Notes: generated by a model from the letters alone, not told the origin. A DNA stretch of 64,000 nt from Sphingobacterium hungaricum (GCF_015210005.1 NZ_MU158698.1:2710807-2774806), one strand, 5' to 3'; shown: positions 18,322 to 27,555, counted from the stretch's first letter. Program-made: numbers and translations.

Positions 18322-19569
18322 ATGAAATTATCAATAATATTCCTCCCGCCGCTTAAAAGTATTTTAACTATTACGATCTATATCGCATTAGCAGTTGCCA
18401 TTTATTTGATTTTAGATGCTTTTGGTTTTATTCATACAATTCCCAACAATAATAATCTTATTAATTGGGATGGAAAATGGTATTCATCAATAGTGGAAAA
18501 TGGTTATGTGTATATTGAAAGTATGTGTAATATAGCATTTTTCCCATTATTTCCTTTAATTTGGAAGCTGACAGGGTTCAATCCCATCAATATCTCGATT
18601 TTTAATTTTTTGATATTTCTTCTTTCGTATCTATGGATCCTGTGGGGTAAAAATTTTTCAATAATCTCAATATTATTTTTATTGACCCTTCCCTCAGTTA
18701 TTTTTTTTGCACTACCATATTCTGAATCAATATTTTTCCTAAGTTCGTCTTTAATAATTATAGGACTTGACCGACAGTCTACATTACTAACGTGTATGGG
18801 ACTTTTCTTTTCTTCCCTGACAAGATCGGTTTCAATAGTGTTTATTCCTGCGATAATTATAACTCATTTTTTAACGAAGGAGAAAAACTGGACGAAAACA
18901 ATACTTTCAATATCATTTTCGTTATTAGGAACTTTTACTGCTGTAATAATTCAATATTTAGATACAGGGCATTGGTTCCGTTTTTTACAAGTTCAAGAGT
19001 ATTGGGGTAGAAAATGGCAGGTTATTTCTTTACCGCTAACAACTTTCAATACAGAAAACATTTTAGGTGTAGATGCTTTTGGTTTGATTGTAGGGCTACT
19101 TTCTTTTTATTATTTAATGAATATATTATTTTCATACCGTAAAAAAACAGTTAACTCCTATAATATTTTGAAATCAGATAAGGGTTTAATATTTAGTTTA
19201 CTTTATATGTGCGCTATTACATTTATCGATTGTTTTTTCACTACTACTTTATTAGATCGAACAAATATTTGGAGTATAAATAGGCACATTTTAGCGACTC
19301 CTTATGCCTTTTATTTTCTTCTAAAGATTTTAAACAGTGCTCCAAATAAAATTGATAATAGCATAACAATTTTCATCATTTTCACAGGCTTATTGGTAAC
19401 AAAATTGTATAGCTATCCGTTACAATTTTTGGTATATTTGATTTTAAGTTTTTGGTTATTCAAACTGAAAGATGAATTCATTTTCCCAAAAATTATATCA
19501 TTATTTATTATCATAATATACCAGATATATTTTTATCAACTATTCCTGTCTAATAAATGGGTGGGTTAA
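18322..19569 (+). CDS. PIG-V-like GT-C mannosyltransferase-type membrane protein
   Basis: The 415-residue protein has about ten membrane helices. The signature NWDGKWYSSIVENGYVY in the first outer loop, followed by FFPLFPLIWKL, is that of PIG-V/DUF2029-like GT-C transferases that use polyprenyl-phosphate sugars. ALPYSESIFFLSS and SLTRSVSIVFIP are also in the family style. It ends the plus-strand cluster and lies 10 bases after the GT2 gene. Together with the GT-C protein at 12761 there are two candidate transferases, so the glycan may have two sugars or two acceptors. Confidence 0.7.
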   Translation: MKLSIIFLPPLKSILTITIYIALAVAIYLILDAFGFIHTIPNNNNLINWDGKWYSSIVENGYVYIESMCNIAFFPLFPLIWKLTGFNPINISIFNFLIFLLSYLWILWGKNFSIISILFLLTLPSVIFFALPYSESIFFLSSSLIIIGLDRQSTLLTCMGLFFSSLTRSVSIVFIPAIIITHFLTKEKNWTKTILSISFSLLGTFTAVIIQYLDTGHWFRFLQVQEYWGRKWQVISLPLTTFNTENILGVDAFGLIVGLLSFYYLMNILFSYRKKTVNSYNILKSDKGLIFSLLYMCAITFIDCFFTTTLLDRTNIWSINRHILATPYAFYFLLKILNSAPNKIDNSITIFIIFTGLLVTKLYSYPLQFLVYLILSFWLFKLKDEFIFPKIISLFIIIIYQIYFYQLFLSNKWVG

Positions 19570-20118
19570 AATTGCTTATAACTGGAAATCAGCGATAGAC
19601 ACAGGCTATTAGGTTAGATGATTATTCATTTTTTTAAAAGATATCGACGTGGCTGAAGTACTCCGGAGCTATGAGTACCGGGAGCTTCGGGCGTTGGAAA
19701 ACTGACTGGAGAATTATCACAGCAAAAATAACCAAGTATATACTGAGATTATGAAGAGGATATTCAGCGTGACCTCGATGAGTTGAGTTCAAAGTTTGGT
19801 TTTCAGAGTAATTCATTTGTTGTTGGAGTAAGAAACGGTAGAGTTGCTTTCTTCGACAGTGTACCTGTTTCATCTTCAACTTCTCTTTCATATAGTTTTT
19901 CAACTCGTTTGAGACATAACAAGGGCCGTTGTCAGAGAGAGGCTTCGGTTTGGCTTTTGATTTCAAAGATTACATAGCTGAGATTGTTGATTTTCAAATG
20001 CGCGAAGAAAATTTTTTGACTCAGGCAATCTTTCAAGAAAACCTGAACACTAGTAGATATTTTTATGGATTAAAGAAATGTTTTTCATCTTAAAGAAGGT
20101 AGCAGCAAAATTTTTTCT
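19570..20118. other. scrambled region after the glycosyltransferase cluster
   Basis: There is no intact gene. It contains a decayed transposase on the minus strand (listed separately), and plus-strand frames with protein-like but interrupted segments such as EEDIQRDLDELSSKFG near 19755-19800. It is probably the remains of an insertion sequence. Confidence 0.5.
19634..19966 (-). pseudogene. decayed DDE (rve) transposase, IS3/IS481-like
   Basis: The minus-strand frame starts within a transposase: KPLSDNGPCYVSNELKNYM is the segment around the second catalytic Asp of rve-fold transposases of the IS3/IS481 group. After MKQVH the sense is lost, and the rest of the frame is not transposase-like, so at least one frameshift and large deletions are present. 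No terminal inverted repeats were found. Confidence 0.55.
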
Positions 20119-21153
20119 ATGGGTTACATTATAACTATCTCTATATTATTACTCTCAAGTATACCTAATGTTTGTTTGGGTCAAAACTTGCCGAAAAAAG
20201 ATTTAGATGAAATTTTGAAGAAAGTTGAACATCATTCAATAATCGGCCTGGGAGAAGCGGAACATTTTTACACAGGATATTATAGGGCAAAGATCGATAT
20301 CCTCAAACATCTTATTCAAAATGAGTCAATTGATGTCATTGCTCTTGAGGCTTCAATAAATATCACGGCGCTTCTAAATAAATATATTAACGGGGACGCT
20401 ATGCTGGATGTGCCCAATACGTTGATTTTTCTAAATGAACCATATTCGTTGCAAAAAGCAGGGTTGTATAATTGTGTGGAAATAGTTGAATTGATCGACT
20501 GGCTTAAAGATTATAATACCTACCACAGTAAAAAAATAAAATTGGTAGGTATAGATTTCCAAAGTTATTCTATTCCCCTTGATAATTTAAAGAACCAAGC
20601 TTCATACAGGCAACGGGAAAAAATTAGCCAGACTAAAGTTCTATTAGATAGTTCAATGCAAGCAATCCTAGATAGTAGCATTATGATTATAACATCGCAA
20701 GAATGGCTGAGCCTTTTCAAACTCGCACAATCTAATGTCAAAAGCTTGAAATTAGACCTTATTAATAATGAAAATAAAACTCTATTCACCGAACTCGAGC
20801 AGTTTACTACCTTGTGGGATAACCCCATGTTCCCGCGAGATTCACTAATGTATGAAAACTTAGTCTCACATATTGATGAGAAATCACGTGTTTTGATTTG
20901 GTCTGCTAATTTTCATCTAGAGAACGATAAGCACTTCAAAGGGCCGAAGAAATTAGGTGTTTTTCTTGATGAAAAATACGGAAGCGAATATTTCATCATC
21001 GGGGTCACTGATATGACCAACGAACAAGATGATAACTTAATTTATCCTTCAAAAGCTGATTTTTCCATCCAATATAATTTGAAAATCAATGTGCCAAAAG
21101 GCGAGAAATGCGAGATGTTAAATTACGAGCAAGTCTTCAAGATTAATGAATAA
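20119..21153 (+). CDS. erythromycin esterase-like protein
   Basis: The protein has 344 residues with a signal peptide ending near VCLGQ, so it is exported. Family motifs are present in order: IIGLGEAEHFYTG (the GE-x-x-H block), DVIALEASIN, KIKLVGIDFQSY and RVLIWSANFHLEN. These match the erythromycin esterase superfamily (EreA/EreB fold). Most members of this superfamily in Bacteroidota are not macrolide-resistance enzymes, and the secretion signal and diverged GE-x-x-H block argue for another substrate. It stands alone between transposon debris and a lipoprotein gene. Confidence 0.75.
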   Translation: MGYIITISILLLSSIPNVCLGQNLPKKDLDEILKKVEHHSIIGLGEAEHFYTGYYRAKIDILKHLIQNESIDVIALEASINITALLNKYINGDAMLDVPNTLIFLNEPYSLQKAGLYNCVEIVELIDWLKDYNTYHSKKIKLVGIDFQSYSIPLDNLKNQASYRQREKISQTKVLLDSSMQAILDSSIMIITSQEWLSLFKLAQSNVKSLKLDLINNENKTLFTELEQFTTLWDNPMFPRDSLMYENLVSHIDEKSRVLIWSANFHLENDKHFKGPKKLGVFLDEKYGSEYFIIGVTDMTNEQDDNLIYPSKADFSIQYNLKINVPKGEKCEMLNYEQVFKINE

Positions 21154-21321
21154 ATTTTTAAATCGAACATTTCCCATCGATCTATTGTATAGCAAATGGT
21201 ATGCTAGTAAATTATGAGAGCTAAACTTTAAACGTATTTGTTTAAACATATCATTCTTTGCCTAGCGTATGTCTACCTTACCTAGTGTAAGATTTTACTT
21301 CTCGAATATAAACGACACAAT

Positions 21322-21900
21322 TTAATCAACTACTTCGACTAGATTGAGCATAGCAGCCACAACTTCTTGATCTGAAGGTACGGGAGTTTGGGTAAATCCT
21401 TGAAAAGACACTTTATGGGCGGTTTTTCCATTCGAGTAAACTTGCGGTATATAAAGCTGAAACATCCAATCTCCAGGTTTATTATTGCTGTTTTTAACTA
21501 TGAAAAGTTTTGGGAATTTCTGTGTTCTACTATCTTCGACCGCGACTAAATTTTTGTTTTCATCTAAAATGAGTTCCAATGTTTCTTCTCCTGTTCCATC
21601 AACTCCCGCAGAGATCCTTTGATTATTCTCTCCTTGTCCAGATACTCCTTCGTTATTCATTGAAAGAGAATAGTAATATATGCCCGCCGAAGAAGGGTAG
21701 GTGCCAATCTGAGTGAGTTGTAATTCTCCTGTTGACCAGCCTGCTGCATAATTGCCAAGCGATTCAACCAGCTGAGCTTTAGTCGTGATGTGTTTGAGTC
21801 TAGCTTTAGTCATGTCAGCCTGCTCTAAGTGCGGTTTTTCTTGAGGTTTTCCGCAAGCGAACACCAAAGCGGCAGAAACGAGAAATCCAAAAATCTTCAT
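21322..21900 (-). CDS. hypothetical lipoprotein
   Basis: The 192-residue product has a lipoprotein signal peptide (MKIFGFLVSAALVFACG, lipobox Cys16). The mature part is polar and likely beta-rich, with no family I recognise. It is probably anchored on the outer membrane. It is monocistronic, and the ATG at 21900 follows a purine-rich stretch. No regulatory clue is visible. Confidence 0.6.
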   Translation of the reverse strand: MKIFGFLVSAALVFACGKPQEKPHLEQADMTKARLKHITTKAQLVESLGNYAAGWSTGELQLTQIGTYPSSAGIYYYSLSMNNEGVSGQGENNQRISAGVDGTGEETLELILDENKNLVAVEDSRTQKFPKLFIVKNSNNKPGDWMFQLYIPQVYSNGKTAHKVSFQGFTQTPVPSDQEVVAAMLNLVEVVD

Positions 21901-22305
21901 TGTTTTATTTCTTAAATTAAAAAGGATAATTCGAAATTAATACAAACTTTATAGTATAGCTATCCACGAAAACTAGTATTTTTTTCTATTCATCAGAACT
22001 TTTTCCGACAATGACAGGCTCCTTGCAGAGCAAGCAAGCATATAAAAATTCAGAAACAAAATCAGTATTCGTTTTTAATGTAATCCATTACCAAGATCAT
22101 TCACCTCATTGGAAAGTGATTATTCTAAATGGTTGCAGTCGATAAATGAAGTACTCGCTAAAAAGTAATGTTTAATTGTTATTAAAAGCGACTCAACAAG
22201 TTTCTTACAAATGTTTTTCAATCGTGCTGAATTGGATGACAAGTTAAGACTAAGTCGATCCATAACTGAAAAGGGTGGTGGCAATTTGATTCGCTATCGG
22301 CAATG
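21901..22305. other. intergenic region, no gene recognised
   Basis: The 405 bases separate the lipoprotein gene from the MerR gene. A short plus-strand frame of about 43 codons (22012-22143, ending in HWKVIILNGCSR) looks like a gene fragment but has no recognised relative. The lipoprotein promoter should lie just above 21900. Confidence 0.4.
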
Positions 22306-22668
22306 CTAACATGTCCCATTTCTAATGTCTTCAGTGCATCTAGTAAGGAGTTTTTTGACTTCCTTTAGCTGTTGTATTTTAACATCGACCTCCTTTATTT
22401 TGCTTTGTACAGCAGCTATTTTTTTCTCCGTTGAGAGCTTCTTGTTATCCCATTTTTCCAACAAATCTTTTATTTCCGCCAAGGTAAAACCTACCTCCTT
22501 TGCACCTTTTATGAGGTTGATTTTTTCTATAATATCTTCATCGTAGTATTTGTAATTGTTTGTTTTTATTTTTTCATTGGCTGTGCCTTTGAATAAACCA
22601 TAGGTTTCATAGTACCTTAACGTGGCAATCGAAATTCCTGTTCTTTTTGATAATTCATTGATTAACAT
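22306..22668 (-). CDS. MerR-family transcription regulator
   Basis: The 120-residue protein begins with the MerR winged helix: INELSKRTGISIATLRYYETYGL (residues 3-25). It continues with the second wing (YKYYDEDIIEKINLIKGAKEVGFTLAEIKDLL) and a dimer coiled coil (residues 75-105). The tail holds two cysteines (Cys111, Cys120) that could bind metal or sense redox state, as in the CueR/ZntR/SoxR groups, but the spacing fits none of these exactly. It is divergent from the metallo-beta-lactamase gene at 22941, its probable target, with a MerR-type dyad in between. Confidence 0.85.
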   Translation of the reverse strand: MLINELSKRTGISIATLRYYETYGLFKGTANEKIKTNNYKYYDEDIIEKINLIKGAKEVGFTLAEIKDLLEKWDNKKLSTEKKIAAVQSKIKEVDVKIQQLKEVKKLLTRCTEDIRNGTC

Positions 22669-22703
22669 CGTCGTCGTGTTTAATTTTAAAAAAAATATAA
22701 AGT

Positions 22704-22752
22704 ATAAACCCTACTATATGGTTATAATTTCTAAAATTACAAACTATATTTG
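22704..22752. promoter_or_regulatory. MerR-type operator and rightward -7 box
   Basis: An imperfect dyad, TATAAACC-(9)-GGTTATA (about 22704-22726), resembles MerR-family operators. It lies just upstream of the MerR start. The sequence TATATTTG at 22745-22752 is a perfect Bacteroidota -7 box (TAnnTTTG) facing the metallo-beta-lactamase gene. No clear -33 box is present, as expected for an activator-dependent promoter. Confidence 0.45.
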
Positions 22753-22940
22753 CTAAAACAGAATGAATTTTTACAAAAAAGGTTTTCAATTTCAACACTT
22801 ATTCTTAGGTGTCAGACTAGGTTCTTTTAGGATTTCTCTTAATGTGTTAGCAGGGTAATCTCAAAAAGATGCGAAACTTGAAAAGTAATAGCTCCTCAAA
22901 ATAATCTGTGTTCCTAAGAGTAAACAGAAATTGATAATCT

Positions 22941-24080
22941 ATGCAAAAAGGGAATTTTTTTAAAATCATCAAAAGAATAATGATCATATTTCTCAGTATA
23001 TTATTGTTGCTGGTAACAGCTGTGCTCATATATATGCAACACCCCAAATTCGGAAAAGCACCGAGCGGAAATCGGTTGGCACGCATTAAGCAATCTCCAC
23101 GTTTCAAAGATGGGAAATTTCATAATACTCACGTTACACCTATGGTTAGCGAGGGGAATTCTATGATAAAAGTAACTTATGATTTCATTTTTGGTAGATT
23201 TCCTCGAACCAATCCAATTGATGAAATTCCTGCTGTTAAAACAGATCTGAAAACTTTGTCAGTTGCCGATAATGTTCTGATATGGTTCGGGCATTCATCT
23301 TACTTCATCCAGCTAGACGGAAAACGTTTTTTGATAGATCCTGTTTTCAGTGGAAATGCTTCCCCAATTCCTGGCTCCAATCGATCATTTAATGGAACGG
23401 ATATCTATTCGGCAGATGATATGCCTGAAATTGATTACCTGCTGATCACCCATGACCATTATGACCATTTGGATTACCAAACTATAATCGAATTGAAGCC
23501 AAAGATCAAAAAGATTGTTTGCGGTTTAGGGGTTGGTGAACATTTCGAATATTGGAACTTTGCATCTGGACAAATTATTGAAAAAGATTGGAACGAAAGT
23601 CTTGAGCTCAGTGAGAATTTTACATTGCACACTGCGCCTGCTCGGCATTTTTCGGGTAGAAGCTTTAAGAGTAATAATACGCTTTGGGTTTCTTTTATTA
23701 TGCAAACACCAAATATCAAAATATATCTTGGGGGAGATAGTGGTTACGACGATCACTTTAGTGAAATTGGCAGGAAATTCGGAGCATTTGATTTCGCACT
23801 TTTGGATAATGGTCAATATAATCCTGCATGGCGGGAAATTCATTTACTGCCCCACGAGGTACTGATAGCGGCAAAAGATCTTAAAGCGAAACGATTACTA
23901 CCAATACATTCCTCGAAATTTAAATTGGCTTACCATCCTTGGGACGAGCCTTTAAAAACCATAAGTGAACTAAATGAGAAAGAAAATGAAACGATATTGG
24001 TGACGCCGAAAATTGGTGATGTTGTAAAACTAAATGATTCTTCGCAGACCTTTGGCAAGTGGTGGGAATCGATCACGTAG
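22941..24080 (+). CDS. membrane-anchored metallo-beta-lactamase fold hydrolase (NAPE-PLD/UlaG-like)
   Basis: The 379-residue protein has one N-terminal membrane segment (residues 12-31). The metal site is LLITHDHYDHLD (His171, His173, Asp175, His176), with IWFGHSSYFIQLDGKRFLIDP upstream and later LGGDSGYDDHF and LLPIHSSKFKL. This is the NAPE-PLD-like/UlaG group of MBL proteins, often annotated as lipid or phosphodiester hydrolases. It is divergent from the MerR gene, which probably regulates it. A hairpin terminator follows at 24178. The substrate is unknown. Confidence 0.8.
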   Translation: MQKGNFFKIIKRIMIIFLSILLLLVTAVLIYMQHPKFGKAPSGNRLARIKQSPRFKDGKFHNTHVTPMVSEGNSMIKVTYDFIFGRFPRTNPIDEIPAVKTDLKTLSVADNVLIWFGHSSYFIQLDGKRFLIDPVFSGNASPIPGSNRSFNGTDIYSADDMPEIDYLLITHDHYDHLDYQTIIELKPKIKKIVCGLGVGEHFEYWNFASGQIIEKDWNESLELSENFTLHTAPARHFSGRSFKSNNTLWVSFIMQTPNIKIYLGGDSGYDDHFSEIGRKFGAFDFALLDNGQYNPAWREIHLLPHEVLIAAKDLKAKRLLPIHSSKFKLAYHPWDEPLKTISELNEKENETILVTPKIGDVVKLNDSSQTFGKWWESIT

Positions 24081-24177
24081 TGTTATTTGTATGGTTTGCT
24101 AGCTGTACCTCTTAAAAATATATAGTTTTTTATTTTCTAACAACACTCTTAAAGCTGTTAGCGATCAAGTAGGGTAG

Positions 24178-24196
24178 AGCGGATTGTCAATCCGCT
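24178..24196 (+). terminator. hairpin terminator after MBL gene
   Basis: A perfect 8-bp stem, AGCGGATT-GTC-AATCCGCT, is followed by TTCC. It lies 98 bases after the MBL stop. The T run is weak, so termination strength is uncertain. Confidence 0.5.
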
Positions 24197-24256
24197 TTCC
24201 TCACTAAGTCAAGATGATTCTGGAAATTCCGAAATAGCATAAATGCTCAAACGGTG

Positions 24257-24655
24257 TTAAATCCGACCGCTATTGCCATGCATATCCAGATCGGATAGGA
24301 GGTCGGTTACTATTTTGATGATCAGTTCTACGTCTTTGTCCACAAGGGTTCTGTCAGCCCAACTTCCTTTATAAACAATATTCCAATCAAACCGATTAAT
24401 CGTAAAATTTGCTCTAAAAATGCTATCATTTGGATGAGCGAAAAATTCTATATTCTTCGTAACCTCTCTTATTGAAAGATTTCCTGAAATTCTAAGGCTG
24501 TCAATTCCTACTTTTTGAATATTGGTTAGCTCCAATAATGATTGTGGATGCTCTACAATATTAAAAAAGTCGACACTTTTTAGATGGTTAAGCAGATTCT
24601 TTCGAGCAATTTTTTCGTTTGTGGGAATATCAGTTACGTCAATGGTTGTACAGCT
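24257..24655 (-). pseudogene. YceI-like gene, 5' end truncated
   Basis: The minus-strand frame ending at 24257 encodes the C-terminal two thirds of a YceI-family (lipocalin-like, polyisoprenoid-binding) protein: VTDIPTNEK, NLLNHLKSVDFF, LRISGNLSIREVTKNIEFF, RANFTINRFDWNIVY and a final LVDKDVELIIKIV. Family likeness stops abruptly near 24650. Upstream codons in the same frame are the antisense of another gene. The signal peptide and first strands are therefore missing, and the gene was cut by a recombination event. Confidence 0.65.
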
Positions 24656-24899
24656 TTGGACAAGTAACAACAACCTACGAGATAATGATGTTAAGATCAG
24701 GATGGTGCGGCTTCTATATCCTAAAGTATGGATAGATGTCGATACGGTATATAGCGATGCCCCGGAACGTATTCGATTCTGGGTACAGAATGAAGAGAAT
24801 AGGTTGATCGCGATTAAAAAGGCAGAAGGAAATGCAAAAAGAATCTCAGAACAGGCTGAGCGCGCAAAATTAATCTTGGATAAGCTAAAAAAGCAATGA
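24643..24899 (+). pseudogene. 3' remnant of an unrecognised gene
   Basis: From about 24643 the plus strand encodes 85 residues of plausible protein: NNNLRDNDVKIRMVRLLYP, IDVDTVYSDAPERIRFWVQN, then a charged helical tail (AKRISEQAERAKLILDKLKKQ). I do not recognise it. It begins exactly where YceI likeness ends on the other strand. It is therefore probably the 3' end of a foreign gene joined to the broken YceI gene; a short intact gene from the ATG at 24643 is also possible. Confidence 0.4.
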
Positions 24900-25167
24900 T
24901 CCGATACTGGTAATATTTGACATTTGCAGGAGTAATTTAATTTCATCGTAGCCATTAATTAGTTAGAACTCTTGAGAATTTTTAGATTTCAGAATGGTCG
25001 TGGACATAATCGCCATAGGTAAAAGCGCAACAGCAAAACTTTATTTACTAAAAATATTAGTATTTTAAAATGTTAATTATATATTTGTTGTGGATAAATA
25101 AACTATGCGTAAAGTAATACTCTAAGTTTTTATTTGTATATTTTTGTTTCACTCTAAAGTTTTAGAT

Positions 25168-26256
25168 ATGAAAATAGTCTCTTTTTTTGCAGGTGCAGGT
25201 GGTTTAGATTTGGGTTTTGAACAAGCTGGTTTTGATGTGGTATGGGCAAACGAGTATGATTCAGAAATTTGGGACACTTACTCACGTAATCACCCAAATA
25301 CATTCTTGGACAAAAGAAGTATCGTCGAAATACCTTCGGATGAAGTTCCTGATTGTGATGGTATTATAGGTGGTCCACCTTGTCAGAGCTGGTCCGAAGC
25401 GGGTTCGAAAAAGGGTATCACCGATAAGAGAGGTCAGCTTTTTTATGAATTTATGCGTATATTGGCAGATAAAAAACCGAAGTTTTTCTTGGCAGAAAAT
25501 GTCTCTGGAATGTTGTTAACCACGCATAGAGACGCTCTCAATAATATAAAGCAAATGTTTAAAGACATTGGTTATAATCTGTCTTTTCAAATGTTGAATG
25601 TGTCCGATTTTGGTGTTCCGCAAGATAGGAAGCGAGTTTTTTTCATTGGTTTTAGGAATGATTTAAAAGCTGAATTTAAATTTCCAGTTTCTACTCATAA
25701 AGATGCTAAAATCAATTTAGCAGCTGTGATAGGAGATCTAGTAAATTCTGCTTTGCCTGCTAAAGACCGCAATATTACCAATGGTAGCTTTTGCTCTGTT
25801 CCAAATCACGAGTATATGATAGGAGGTTTTTCTTCTATTTACATGTCGAGAAACAGAGTTCGGTCTTGGGATGAGGTCTCATTCACAATCCAAGCTGGGG
25901 GAAGACATGCACCGATTCATCCACAAGCTCCGAAAATGGAATTCGTTGAGCAAAATGTTAGACGATTTGTACCTGGGCAAGAGCATTTGTATCGAAGATT
26001 GAGCGTGCGCGAGTGCGCACGTATACAGACGTTTCCAGATGAATTTATCTTTGATTATAAGTATGTTGCTGCTGGTTATAAAATGATTGGAAATGCTGTC
26101 CCCGTGAAGATGGCTAAAGTACTAGGCGAAATGATAATTCTACAATTGACTAAAGCTAAATTGGCTAAATCACGTATTTCAAAAAAAGCCAGTGGACTGG
26201 ACGGAGAGGCTGTCAAAAACAAGTTAAACGTTTTTTTGGAAGAATTAACTGCTTAG
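25168..26256 (+). CDS. DNA (cytosine-5) methyltransferase of a HaeIII-type (GGCC) R-M system
   Basis: The protein has 362 residues from the ATG at 25168; a TTG at 25144 would add a non-conserved stub. C5-methyltransferase motifs are complete: I (FAGAGGLDLGF, residues 7-17), IV with catalytic Cys72 (GGPPCQS), VI (AENVSG), VIII (QDRKRVFFIGF) and X (GYKMIGNAVPVKMA). It modifies cytosine to protect DNA from the nuclease encoded 4 bases downstream. The HaeIII-type partner predicts the target GGCC. A TATTTTTG box at 25139-25146 fits the Bacteroidota -7 element. Confidence 0.9.
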   Translation: MKIVSFFAGAGGLDLGFEQAGFDVVWANEYDSEIWDTYSRNHPNTFLDKRSIVEIPSDEVPDCDGIIGGPPCQSWSEAGSKKGITDKRGQLFYEFMRILADKKPKFFLAENVSGMLLTTHRDALNNIKQMFKDIGYNLSFQMLNVSDFGVPQDRKRVFFIGFRNDLKAEFKFPVSTHKDAKINLAAVIGDLVNSALPAKDRNITNGSFCSVPNHEYMIGGFSSIYMSRNRVRSWDEVSFTIQAGGRHAPIHPQAPKMEFVEQNVRRFVPGQEHLYRRLSVRECARIQTFPDEFIFDYKYVAAGYKMIGNAVPVKMAKVLGEMIILQLTKAKLAKSRISKKASGLDGEAVKNKLNVFLEELTA

Positions 26257-26260
26257 CCTG

Positions 26261-27238
26261 ATGTCTACAGTCCGAAAATCTATACAAGTGATTAATGGGA
26301 AAGCCTTTGAATATTCTTTATTGATGGGATTTTATGAACGTCTATCCTTGTTAACAAATGTAAGTATTGAAAAAAATGGTGCTTATCTTTTAGCCAAAAG
26401 TTATTTCGATAGTTTTGATGAAAGCGAACAGCAATCTTTCAATTTATATTCCAGTTTTGCTGTTAATTTTTTGATAGATTTAGAACCGAGATTGTCCAAT
26501 GGTATTAATGATGATGATGTGTTGACCTTAGAACTGGTGTCCGATAAGCAGGGGCAAGCTGGCGATGTACGCGATGTTCTTGCTATTAGGGTTAGTCAAG
26601 GTTGGGAAATTGGTATTTCTGCTAAAAATAATCATAGAGCCGTTAAACATCCTCGTTTATCCCAAAACCTAGACTTTGGAAAGCAATGGTTAGGTTTAAA
26701 TTGTTCTACAGAATATTTTGAAGCAATTGCACCTGTTTTCAAGGAATTGGCTAATTGCCAAAAAGCTAGTGTCAAAACTGCTAAGTGGGATGAGCTAGGC
26801 GATTATCAATCGTCAGTGTATATTCCTGTTCTAGATGCTTTTAAGACCGAGCTTTTAAGGTTAGAGAAGGATAATGTCGGGCTAGTAGCAAAAAGTCTTG
26901 TGCAGTATTTAATTGGTCGACAGGATTTCTATAAAGTGATTAAAGACAAAGGACGAGTAGAAATACAAGCCTATAACTTGTACGGTACACTTAATCTACC
27001 TTTTGGTAAAGCGAAAGCAAAATTTAAAGTAAACCTTTTAAAGTTGCCTACGCGGTTAATCGACATATCATATCAGGCTAAATCTAGAAGTACTCTCATC
27101 GTAGTGCTAAATGAGGGATGGCAAATTTCTTTTAGAATCCACAACGCAAGTTCGAGAGTCGAGCCATCTTTAAAATTTGATATAAACCTTGTATCGTCGC
27201 CGTATACACTTTTTACCAATATGTTGTCGGTATCATAA
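26261..27238 (+). CDS. HaeIII-family type II restriction endonuclease
   Basis: The 325-residue protein matches the HaeIII family: an N-terminal GKAFEYSLLMGFYERLS block, then LVSDKQGQAGDVRDVLAIR with Asp102, then IGISAKNNHRAVKHPRLS with Lys122 and a nearby His. These carry the nuclease core. HaeIII cuts GGCC. The gene is 4 bases after its cognate C5-methyltransferase and is translated from the ATG at 26261. No controller (C) gene is nearby, so timing must rely on the operon order, methylase first. Confidence 0.85.
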   Translation: MSTVRKSIQVINGKAFEYSLLMGFYERLSLLTNVSIEKNGAYLLAKSYFDSFDESEQQSFNLYSSFAVNFLIDLEPRLSNGINDDDVLTLELVSDKQGQAGDVRDVLAIRVSQGWEIGISAKNNHRAVKHPRLSQNLDFGKQWLGLNCSTEYFEAIAPVFKELANCQKASVKTAKWDELGDYQSSVYIPVLDAFKTELLRLEKDNVGLVAKSLVQYLIGRQDFYKVIKDKGRVEIQAYNLYGTLNLPFGKAKAKFKVNLLKLPTRLIDISYQAKSRSTLIVVLNEGWQISFRIHNASSRVEPSLKFDINLVSSPYTLFTNMLSVS

Positions 27239-27555
27239 CAACTGATTTTAAAGTTTTTGGCGAAATGCAGTATAGGTCTAATTCACTGTGTTTATTTTGA
27301 TAGCATATTTGATTTCGCAAAATATCTAAACAGGTGACTTATTTATGGTATGCGATTTGCAGTGAAAATAGACTATTTTGGTTGATAGAATCTAAGATCG
27401 CTACAGATTTTTAGTATATTTTTTTATGCCATAAAAAAAGGAGATTACAGCTAATCTGTAGCAAGAAAAACACGGTAAACCGTAACTTTAAAAGTTTGTA
27501 ACTACTTAACCGCTGTATCGTGGATACGAGCGAAACGCTCGCACTAGCGAGGGTC
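27239..27555. other. intergenic region between convergent genes, with hairpins
   Basis: This lies between the restriction enzyme gene (plus) and the DUF4145 gene (minus). It includes a hairpin ACGGT-AA-ACCGT at 27471-27482 and a stronger one, CGAGCG-AAA-CGCTCG, at 27527-27541. The latter could terminate one or both genes, though no strong T run follows. No coding frame is credible. Confidence 0.45.

Noticed and set aside
24257..24955. 232-residue minus-strand protein with a YceI-like C-terminus
   Set aside because: Residues before about 100 are antisense to a better plus-strand frame and look random. Only the YceI-like part is kept, as a pseudogene.
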